This document shows, piece after piece, positions 55,338 through 62,514 of a stretch of DNA of 64,000 nucleotides; the stretch's first letter is position 1, and the number at the start of each line of letters is the position of its first letter. The stretch spans positions 5,345,498-5,409,497 of the forward strand of contig NC_064045.1 of NCBI RefSeq assembly GCF_932526225.1. Direction: 5' to 3'. Both the position numbers and the translations under genes were made by a program. A model generated the notes under the pieces. It saw only the letters and a program-made list of their open reading frames with translations, did no database searches and was not told the DNA's origin. This DNA comes from Nematostella vectensis. Its lineage: Eukaryota > Cnidaria > Anthozoa > Actiniaria > Edwardsiidae.

Positions 55338-55410
55338 GCCCGGTTAGCTCAGATGGTAGAGCATCAGACTTTTAATCTGAGGGTCATGGGTTCGAGCCCC
55401 ATATCGGGCG
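55338..55410 (+). tRNA. tRNA-Lys-TTT: tRNA-Lys(TTT) copy 168
   Basis: Consensus; 146-bp step. Confidence 0.95.
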
Positions 55411-55483
55411 ACTTACTTTGCTCTTTTTAACAGAAAATAGTTTGCACATTTCTCGACCTTTTTGGTAAGACATGTCTACGAGC

Positions 55484-55556
55484 GCCCGGTTAGCTCAGAT
55501 GGTAGAGCATCAGACTTTTAATCTGAGGGTCATGGGCTCGAGCCCCATATCGGGCG
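55484..55556 (+). tRNA. tRNA-Lys-TTT: tRNA-Lys(TTT) copy 169
   Basis: T54C in the T loop and B box (GGCTCGA). 442-bp step. Confidence 0.85.
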
Positions 55557-55925
55557 ACTTATTTTGCTCTTTTTAACAGAAAAGTTTGCCCATCTCTCGA
55601 CCTCTCTAACACATTAGCATCAATTATTCTCGCGCAGTATTGAAAATGCTCGTCTTTAAGAGCACGCACAGCTGGGTATAGCATTATTTAAATATAAATC
55701 AGAACATTTTAGCTGGAAAAGTCTAGGAATGATATATGAAATGAAATTTGAATTAATCGCTAAGGGGAATTGTCCTGACATGTTGACGCATTGACGACTG
55801 ATTGATAACTGATTGTTCGTGAGCCCGTGGGTGGGAGGAGCTTTCGCTTTTATAGCGGAACCTCGTGTTCAACAGAAAACAGTTTGCTCATCTCTCGACC
55901 TTATTTGTAAGATATTACAACAAGC

Positions 55926-55998
55926 GCCCGGTTAGCTCAGATGGTAGAGCATCAGACTTTTAATCTGAGGGTCATGGGTTCGAGCCCCATATCGAGCG
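55926..55998 (+). tRNA. tRNA-Lys-TTT: tRNA-Lys(TTT) copy 170
   Basis: G70A (C3-A70). 442-bp step. Confidence 0.87.
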
Positions 55999-56367
55999 AC
56001 TTATTTTTCTCTTTTTAACAGAAAAGTTTGCCCATCTCTCGACTTCTCTAACACATTAGCATCAATTATTCTCGCGCTGTATTGAAAATGCTCGCCTTTT
56101 AGAGCACGCAAAGCTTGGTATAGCGTTATTTAACTATAAATCAGAACATTTCAGCTGGAAAAGTCTCGGAATGATATATGAAATGAAATTTGAATTAATC
56201 GCTAAGGGGAATTGTCCTGACATGTTGACGCATTGACGACTGATTGATAACTGATTGTTCGTGAGCCCGTGGGTGGGAGGAGCTTTCGCTTTTATAGCGG
56301 AACCTCGTGTTCAACAGAAAACAGTTTGCTCATCTCTCGACCTTATTTGTAAGATAATACAACAAGC

Positions 56368-56440
56368 GCCCGGTTAGCTCAGATGGTAGAGCATCAGACT
56401 TTTAATCTGAGGGTCATGGGTTCGAGCCCCATATCGGGCG
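56368..56440 (+). tRNA. tRNA-Lys-TTT: tRNA-Lys(TTT) copy 171
   Basis: Consensus; 147-bp step. Confidence 0.95.
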
Positions 56441-56514
56441 ACTTACTTTGCTCTTTTTAACAGAAAATAGTTTGCACATTTCTCAACCTTTTTTGGTAAA
56501 ACATGTCTACGAGC

Positions 56515-56587
56515 GCCCGGTTAGCTCAGATGGTAGAGCATCGGACTTTTAATCTGAGGGTCATGGGTTCGAGTCATATATCGGGCG
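56515..56587 (+). pseudogene. tRNA-Lys(TTT) copy 172, T arm lost
   Basis: A29G (wobble), C60T, C62A, C63T: the 3' side of the T stem reads CATAT and no longer pairs with ATGGG. 442-bp step. Confidence 0.75.
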
Positions 56588-56956
56588 AATTATTTTTCTC
56601 TTTTTAACAGAAAAGTTTGCCCATCTCTCGACCTCTCTAACACATTAGCATCAATTATTCTCGCGCAGTATTGGAAATGCTCGTCTTTAAGAGCACGTAC
56701 AGCTGGGTATAGCATTATTTAAATATAAATCAGAACATTTTAGCTGGAAAAGTCTAGGAATGATATATGAAATAAAATTTGAATTAATCGCTAAGGGGAA
56801 TTGTCCTGACATGTTGACGCATTGACGACTGATTGATAACTGATTGTTCGTGAGCCCGTGGGTGGGAGGAGCTTTCGCTTTTATAGCGGAACCTCGTGTT
56901 CAACAGAAAACAGTTTGCTCATCTTTCGACCTTATTTGTAAGATATTACAAGAAGC

Positions 56957-57029
56957 GCCCGGTTAGCTCAGATGGTAGAGCATCAGACTTTTAATCTGAA
57001 GGTCATGGGTTCGAGCCCCATATCGGGCG
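56957..57029 (+). tRNA. tRNA-Lys-TTT: tRNA-Lys(TTT) copy 173
   Basis: G44A only. 442-bp step. Confidence 0.92.
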
Positions 57030-57398
57030 ACTTATTTTTCTCTTTTTAACAGAAAAGTTTGCCCATCTCTTGACCTCTCTGACACATTAGCATTAATTAT
57101 TCTCGCGCTGTATTGAAAATGCTCGTCTTTTAGAACACGCAAAGCTTGGTATAGCATTATTTAACTATAAATCAGAACATTTCAGCTAGAAAAGTCTAGG
57201 AATGATATATGAAATGAAATTTGAATTAGTCGCTAAGGGGAATTGTCCTGACATGTTGACGCATTGACGACTGATTGATAACTGATTGTTCGTGAGCCCG
57301 TGGGTGGGAGGAGCTTTCGATTTTATAGCGGAACCTCGTGTTCAACAGAATACAGTTTGCTCATTTCTCGACCTTGTTTGTAAGATATTACAACAAGC

Positions 57399-57471
57399 GC
57401 CCGGTTAGCTCAGATGGTAGAGCATCAGACTTTTAATCTGAGGGTCATGGGTTCGAGCCCCATATCGGGCG
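57399..57471 (+). tRNA. tRNA-Lys-TTT: tRNA-Lys(TTT) copy 174
   Basis: Consensus; 147-bp step. Confidence 0.95.
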
Positions 57472-57545
57472 ACTTACTTTGCTCTTTTTAACAGAAAATA
57501 GTTTGCACATTCCTCGACCTTTTTTGGTAAGACATGTCTACGAGC

Positions 57546-57618
57546 GCCCGGTTAGCTCAGATGGTAGAGCATCAGACTTTTAATCTTAGGGTCATGGATT
57601 CGAGCCCCATATCGGGCG
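57546..57618 (+). tRNA. tRNA-Lys-TTT: tRNA-Lys(TTT) copy 175, degenerate
   Basis: G42T (C28-T42) and G53A (A53-C61, B box GATTCGA). 442-bp step. Confidence 0.78.
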
Positions 57619-57987
57619 AATTATTTTTCTCTTTTTAACAGAAAAGTTTGCCCATCTCTCGACCTCTCTAACACATAAGAATCAATTATTCTCGCGCCGT
57701 ATTGAAAATGCTCGTCTTTAAGAGCACGCACAGCTGGGTATAGCATTATTTAAATATAAATCAAAACATTTTAGCTGGAAAAGTCTAGGAATGATATATG
57801 AAATAAAATTTGAATTAATCGCTAAGGGGAATTGTCCTGACATGTTGACGCATTGACGACTGATTGATAACTGATTGTTCGTGAGCCCGTGGATGGGAGG
57901 AGCTTTCGCTTTTATAGCGGAACCTCGTGTTCAACAGAAAACAGTTTGCTCATCTTTCGACCTTATTTGTAAGATATTACAAAAAGC

Positions 57988-58060
57988 GCCCGGTTAGCTC
58001 AGATGGTAGAGCATCAGACTTTTAATCTGAGGGTCATGGGTTCGAGCCCCATATCGTGCG
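57988..58060 (+). tRNA. tRNA-Lys-TTT: tRNA-Lys(TTT) copy 176
   Basis: G70T (C3-T70). 442-bp step. Confidence 0.85.
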
Positions 58061-58429
58061 ACTTATTTTTCTCTTTTTAACAGAAAAGTTTGCCCATCTC
58101 TCGACCTCTCTAACACATTAGCATCAATTATTCTCGCGCTGTATTGAAAATGCTCGTCTTTTAGAACACGCAAAGCTTGGTATAGCATTATTTAACTATA
58201 AATCAGAACATTTCAGCTGGAAAAGTCTAGGAATGATATATGAAATAAAATTTGAATTAATCGCTAAGGGGAATTGTCCTGACATGTTGACGCATTGACG
58301 ACTGATTGATAACTGATTGTTCGTGAGCCCGTGGGTGGGAGGAGCTTTCGCTTTTATAGCGGAACCTCGTGTTCAACAGAAAACAGTTTGCTCATCTTTC
58401 GACCTTATTTGTAAGATATTACAAGAAAC

Positions 58430-58502
58430 GCCCGGTTAGCTCAGATGGTAGAGCATCAGACTTTTAATCTTAGGGTCATGGATTCGAGCCCCATATCGGG
58501 CG
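58430..58502 (+). tRNA. tRNA-Lys-TTT: tRNA-Lys(TTT) copy 177, degenerate
   Basis: G42T and G53A, as copy 175. 442-bp step. Confidence 0.78.
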
Positions 58503-58871
58503 AATTATTTTTCTCTTTTTAACAGAAAAGTTTGCCCATTTCTCGACCTCTCTAACACATTAGAATCAATTATTCTCGCGCCGTATTGAAAATGCTCGTC
58601 TTTAAGAGCACGCACAGCTGGGTATAGCGTTATTTAAATATAAATCAAAACATTTTAGCTGGAAAAGTCTAGGAATGATATATGAAATGAAATTTGAATT
58701 AATCGCTAAGGGGAATTGTCCTGACATGTTGACGCATTGACGACTGATTGATAACTGATTGTTCGTGAGCCCGTGGGTGGGAGGAGCTTTCGCTTTTATA
58801 GCGGAACCTCGTATTCAACAGAAAACAGTTTGCTCATCTTTCGACCTTATTTGTAAGATATTACAAAAAGC

Positions 58872-58944
58872 GTCTGGTTAGCTCAGATGGTAGAGCATCA
58901 GACTTTTAATCTGAGGGTCATGGGTTCGAGCCCCATATCGTGCG
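58872..58944 (+). tRNA. tRNA-Lys-TTT: tRNA-Lys(TTT) copy 178, acceptor weakened
   Basis: C2T and C4T (wobbles) plus G70T leave few Watson-Crick pairs in the acceptor stem. 443-bp step. Confidence 0.75.
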
Positions 58945-59314
58945 ACTTTATTTTTCTCTTTTTAACAGAAAAGTTTGCCCATCTCTCGACCTCTCTAACA
59001 CATTAGCATCAATTATTCTCGCGCTGTATTGAAAATGCTCGTCTTTTAGAACACGCAAAGCTTGGTATAGCATTATTTAACTATAAATCAGAACATTTCA
59101 GCTGGAAAAGTCTAGGAATGATATATGAAATAAAATTTGAATTAATCGCTAAGGGGAATTGTCCTGACATGTTGACGCATTGACGACTGATTGATAACTG
59201 ATTGTTCGTGAGCCCGTGGGTGGGAGGAGCTTTCGCTTTTATAGCGGAACCTCGTGTTCAACAGAAAACTGTTTGCTCATCTTTCGACCCTTTTTGTAAG
59301 ATATTACAAGCAGC

Positions 59315-59387
59315 GCCCGGTTAGCTCAGATGGTAGAGCATCAGACTTTTAATCTGAGGGTCATGGGTTCGAGCCCCATATCGGGCG
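59315..59387 (+). tRNA. tRNA-Lys-TTT: tRNA-Lys(TTT) copy 179
   Basis: Consensus; 147-bp step. Confidence 0.95.
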
Positions 59388-59461
59388 ACTTACTTTGCTC
59401 TTTTTAACAGAAAATAGTTTGCACATTTCTCGACCTTTTTTGGTAAGACATGTCTACGAGC

Positions 59462-59534
59462 GCCCGGTTAGCTCAGATGGTAGAGCATCAGACTTTTAAT
59501 CTGAGGGTCATGGATTCGAGCCCCATATCGGGCG
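59462..59534 (+). tRNA. tRNA-Lys-TTT: tRNA-Lys(TTT) copy 180
   Basis: G53A (A53-C61). 443-bp step. Confidence 0.84.
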
Positions 59535-59904
59535 AATTATTTTTTCTCTTTTTAACAGAAAAGTTTGCCCATCTCTCGACCTCTCTAACACATTAGCATC
59601 AATTATTCTCGCGCCGTATTGAAAATGCTCGTCTTTAAGAGCACGCACAGCTGGGTATAGCATTATTTAAATATAAATCAGAACATTTTAGCTGGAAAAG
59701 TCTAGGAATGATATATGAAATGAAATTTGAATTAATCGCTAAGGGGAATTGTCCTGACATGTTGACGCATTGACGACTGATTGATAACTGATTGTTCGTG
59801 AGCCCGTGGGTGTTAGGAGCTTTCGCTTTTATAGCGGAACCTCGTGTTCAACAGAAAACAGTTTGCTCATCTTTCGACCTTATTTGTAAGATATTACAAG
59901 AACC

Positions 59905-59977
59905 GCCCAGTTAGCTCAGATGTTAGAGCATCAGATTTTTAATCTGAGGGTCATGGGTTCGAGCCCCATATCGTGCG
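59905..59977 (+). pseudogene. tRNA-Lys(TTT) copy 181, likely pseudogene
   Basis: G5A, G19T, C32T and G70T: acceptor stem opened at two places and D-loop G19 lost. 442-bp step. Confidence 0.72.
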
Positions 59978-60346
59978 ACTTATTTTTCTCTTTTTAACAG
60001 AAAAGTTTGCCCATCTCTCGACCTCTCTAACACATTAGCATCCATTATTCTCGCGCTGTATTGAAAATGCTCGTATTTTAGAACACGCAAAGCTTGGTAT
60101 AGCATTATTTAACTATAAATCAGAACATTTCAGCTGGAAAAGTCTAGGAATGATATATGAAATGAAATTTGAATTAATCGCTAAGGGGAATTGTCCTGAC
60201 ATGTTGACGCATTGACGACTGATTGATAACTGATTGTTCGTGAGCCCGTGGGTGGGAGGAGCTTTCGCTTTTATAGCGAAACCTCGTGTTCAACAGAAAA
60301 CAGTTTGCTCATCTCTCGACCTTATTTGTAAGATATTACAACAAGC

Positions 60347-60419
60347 GCCCTGTTAGCTCAGATGGTAGAGCATCAGACTTTTAATCTGAGGGTCATGGGT
60401 CCGAGCCCCATATCGGGCG
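60347..60419 (+). tRNA. tRNA-Lys-TTT: tRNA-Lys(TTT) copy 182, degenerate
   Basis: G5T (T5-C68) and T55C, which removes the T-loop residue that becomes pseudouridine and pairs with G18. 146-bp step. Confidence 0.75.
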
Positions 60420-60492
60420 ACTTACTTTGCTCTTTTTAACAGAAAACAGTTTGCTCATCTCCCGACCTTATTTGTAATATATTACAACAAGC

Positions 60493-60565
60493 GCCCGGTT
60501 AGCTCAGATGGTAGAGCATCAGACTTTTAATCTGAGGGTCATGGGTTCGAGCCCCATATCGGGCG
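60493..60565 (+). tRNA. tRNA-Lys-TTT: tRNA-Lys(TTT) copy 183
   Basis: Consensus; the last intact copy. 146-bp step. Confidence 0.95.
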
Positions 60566-60638
60566 ACTTGTTTTGCTCTCTTTAACAAAAAATAGTTTGC
60601 GAATTTCTCGACCTTACTGGTAAGATATTACAACAAGC

Positions 60639-60711
60639 GCCCGGTTAGCTCAGATGATAGAGCATCAGACTTTTAATCTGAGAATCATGGATTCGAGCCC
60701 CATATCCGGGG
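60639..60711 (+). pseudogene. tRNA-Lys(TTT) copy 184, degenerate
   Basis: G19A, G45A, G46A, G53A and a changed acceptor end (ATCCGGG): C4-C69 and G1-G72 mismatches. 146-bp step. Confidence 0.78.
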
Positions 60712-60784
60712 ACTTATTTTTGTCTTTTAAATAGAAAATAGTTTGCTCATCTCTCGACCTTATTTGTAAGACATGTCAACGAGC

Positions 60785-60818
60785 GCCCGGTAAACTCAGG
60801 TGGTAGAGCGTCAGACTT
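60785..60818 (+). pseudogene. tRNA-Lys copy 185, 5' half only
   Basis: The 5' half (GCCCGGTAAACTCAGGTGG, then GAGCGTCAGACTT) runs straight into the trailer ATTTTTCTC. The missing part lies between two GACTT pentamers (CAGACTT in the anticodon arm and GCGACTT after the gene), so a microhomology deletion explains the break. Last copy of the array. Confidence 0.85.
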
Positions 60819-60880
60819 ATTTTTCTCTTTTTATTAGAAAAAAGTTTTCGCATCTCTCGACCTTATTTATAAGACATTTA

Positions 60881-61136
60881 CCGTATTTTCTCGTTCTTCC
60901 TGTGGGCCAGATAAAGAGCTTGCCTTTTGCCGCCTGCTTTGCCTGGTCCCCCTTTCCCCTTTAATGAATTTTCCTGCTTCCCCTTCCCTCTCCTCACTTT
61001 TTTTTCCCTGCACCCGCTCCTCATCCTTATCTCCGGCCCCCACCCTCTGCCCCTGCCTTCACCTTAAGCGTACCAGATGATAGATATTCTCCGTACCCAC
61101 CCCCTCCTCCCCATGTAAGATTATTGCATTTCTTAC
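60881..61136 (-). other. array flank / receptor intron, pyrimidine-rich
   Basis: No tRNA homology. The + strand is rich in C and T (runs such as CCCCTTTCCCCTTT), with a change of base composition against the array. On the minus strand it starts with the splice donor GTAAGA (61,131-61,136) of the exon at 61,137-61,446, so it is the 5' part of that intron. Nothing else is recognisable in it. Confidence 0.7.
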
Positions 61137-61446
61137 CACGTGCCTTGCGCTGTGCCTCCATCAGCGTGTTTTTCATCTGTGTCTCGAATTTACGCGGGAC
61201 GTACATCACAGACATGGGTGCGTCTCCACGAAAGGTCACATTCTTGCCCTTCTGCATAAGGAACTTCTCAAGGAATACCCCCCTGCTCTTGAATGTCTGT
61301 GAATTCTCTACAATAATCCCCACGGTGTTCCAGCCGAAAAAGTCCAGAAGGGCTTGGACGGAAGGGCCGATGGCCCCGTCTGCTGGAATGGTCCGGGCGA
61401 ACGTCGGGTACAAGGCTTTGTTACTGACCTTCTCATCTTTGCATAA
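61137..61446 (-). CDS. receptor ligand-binding domain exon (ANF-receptor family)
   Basis: This 310-bp internal exon encodes 103 codons plus one base. It begins after a good 3' splice site (TCTCTCGCGTCTTACAG) and ends at GTAAGA. The product starts LCKDEKVSNKAL, then YPTFARTIPADG, ALLDFFGWNTVGIIVENS and ends NTLMEAQRKAR. YPTF-RT-P-D and the FGW-VGII motif are hallmarks of the periplasmic-binding-protein-like fold of class C and guanylyl-cyclase receptors; the closest feel is natriuretic-peptide/sperm-peptide type receptor guanylyl cyclases, which bind a peptide outside the cell. It follows the exon at 62,345-62,514 in phase 0. The trailing G fits a following GT- codon for V, as expected after KAR in this family. 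No transmembrane, kinase-like or cyclase part is in the window, so the receptor subtype cannot be fixed. Frames running past the donor are intronic. Confidence 0.85.
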
Positions 61447-62344
61447 CTGTAAGACGCGAGAGAAAGTGATGTCGTAGAATTAATTATGTTTAATTAATGG
61501 AATATTGGTACATTGTACTCACATGTGATATAAACAGGTTGTTAACTTAAATATAGTAGACAGACATATAAGCGGAAATTTCACTGTGATATTGTACAAA
61601 CATTGTATAAGCACGTGACATTAGCAGGAGATTTACTGTGAGTAATATTGTACTCTCAAGTAATACTAAGGGTTACTGTAATTAGTACTCGCGTGACCTA
61701 AGCAAGAGAATTAGTGTATTGTATTATTGTACTCACAAGTGATGTAAGCAGGAGATTTTCTGTAATATTGTACCCACACATTGTATAAGTGGTAGATTTG
61801 CTGTGGCGTAATATGGTACTCACAAGTGAAATAAGCGGGAGATTTGCTGTAATATAGTATTCACGCGTGATATAAGCAGGTGTTCTTCTGTTATATTGTA
61901 CACACATATTGTATAAGCGATAGGTTTACTGTACTGTACTGTATCATATTGTACTAACATGTGAAATAAGCAGGAGATTTGCTGTAATAATGTAGCCCCA
62001 CTGAAGCGTGACATAAGAGAATGTTTTAATGTATTATTGTACTCACATGACAAAAAAGCGGGAGATTTGCTAGGGAACTTAAGCAAACACGTTTCTCGAC
62101 GACAGACGGCAACAGGAAGTAGATAATCTTTATGTTTAACGCTATCGCAAAGCTAGAAGGTTTCATACTTTAGACTGCGTGGTAAAATAGATACGTCTTC
62201 TGTCATTGGAATTGAGCAAAAACATTAAAAAGACGGAAAACGTTAAACTTCCGGTTGCCGTCTGTCGTTCAGAAACATGTTTGCTTAAGTTCCCTGACGC
62301 GTGACATAAGTGGAAGTTTAAATGTACTACATTATTGTACTCAC
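61447..62344 (-). other. intron between the two receptor exons
   Basis: 898-bp intron on the minus strand, from donor GTGAGTAC (62,337-62,344) to the acceptor TTACAG at 61,447-61,452. Almost all of it is filled by degenerate copies of its own 5' junction and by one inverted-repeat element. The last ~55 bases before the acceptor (61,447-61,504) hold no repeat. Confidence 0.8.
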
Positions 62345-62376
62345 ATGTGAAATAAGTGGGAGATTTACTGCGGCAG
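61505..62376. repeat. degenerate 40-47-bp minisatellite seeded from the 5' splice junction
   Basis: About 13 copies of a unit that on the + strand reads roughly TACTCACAAGTGAAATAAG then CGGGAGATTTGCTGTAATATTG. The copy at 62,337-62,376 is the real exon end with its splice donor; the others fill the intron. On the minus strand a unit holds about 26 bp of exon end followed by the donor GTGAGTAC. The full octamer is kept at least near 61,518, 61,730, 61,815 and 62,040. Several units also carry TTACAG just before the exon-like part, giving 23-nt AG...GT segments. One MITE interrupts the run. Confidence 0.75.
62072..62295. mobile_element. MITE-like DNA element with 49-bp inverted repeats
   Basis: Ends 62,072-62,120 and 62,247-62,295 are inverted repeats of 49 bp with 4 mismatches; outer ends read AGGGAACTTAAGCAAACA and its complement. 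The element is 224 bp with an AT-rich core and no coding capacity, so it is a non-autonomous DNA transposon. If the true end is GGGAAC, the flanks are TA and TG, a possible decayed TA target duplication as in Tc1/mariner-like elements; family not certain. It interrupts the intronic minisatellite, so it is younger than that repeat. Similar ends are, from memory, common in anthozoan genomes. Confidence 0.8.
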
Positions 62377-62514
62377 CAATGCGTGCTTGTATGGAGCACT
62401 GACAGGCGAGCCCCATGATCACATCCACCCTTTTCTCGATGAACTCCAGCATTTGGTCAATGGAGCGTTGCTCATCACACCTCGTGTCACTCCACACAAA
62501 AGATAGGTGATGCC
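62345..62514 (-). CDS. receptor ligand-binding domain exon, upstream
   Basis: This 170-bp exon enters in phase 2 after acceptor CACGTAG and encodes 56 full codons ending at donor GTGAGTAC. The product includes HHLSFVWSDTRCDEQRSIDQ, then LEFIEKRVDVIMGLACQCS, QARIAAA and ends NLPLISH. The order W-DTRCD, VDVI-G-AC, A-A-A, N-P-IS is the first lobe of the ANF-receptor fold; family members normally have GPAC where this has GLAC. It joins the exon at 61,137-61,446 in frame (NLPLISH then LCKDEK), just where the family goes from the P-IS strand to the S-K--YPTF segment. The alternative acceptor GTGTGGAG at 62,488-62,495 would cut off LSFVW and fits the family less well. Upstream exons lie beyond the window. 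Confidence 0.82.

Larger units (their letters stand above)
1..60880 (+). repeat. tandem tRNA-Lys(TTT) gene array
   Basis: One gene is repeated head to tail on the + strand: 186 loci by my count (copy 0 cut by the window edge, copies 1-184, and half copy 185). Steps between gene starts take almost only two values, 147 bp (71 steps, including a few of 145-146) and 441-443 bp (114 steps). The array enters the window already repetitive at position 1, so its left end lies outside. The right end is at about 60,880, where homology to the spacer stops. All full-length copies keep the anticodon TTT. Spacers hold no other recognisable gene. Similarity between distant copies is very high, which fits concerted evolution by unequal exchange. 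Known precedents for tandem tRNA genes are the Xenopus 3.18-kb tDNA repeat and the Entamoeba tRNA arrays; those repeat units usually hold several different tRNA genes, unlike this one. Confidence 0.97.

Noticed and set aside
1-60880. tRNA-Lys-derived SINE family
   Set aside because: Copies are strictly tandem with constant spacing, have no A-rich or LINE-like tail and no target duplications, and keep full cloverleaf structure and Pol III terminators.
1-60880. CRISPR-like array
   Set aside because: The repeat is a 73-nt tRNA gene and the spacers are themselves repeated, in an animal genome.
61027-61136. C-terminal extension of the receptor frame past the splice donor
   Set aside because: It is low-complexity (GGGGG and similar) and starts exactly at GTAAGA, so it is intron read-through.
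61124-61477. + strand frame of 117 codons opposite the receptor exon
   Set aside because: Shadow of the minus-strand exon; no family resemblance and it crosses both splice sites.
61698-62399. Minus-strand frames of 69-88 codons in the intron
   Set aside because: Built from degenerate copies of the exon end and, in part, the MITE end; they lack conservation between units.
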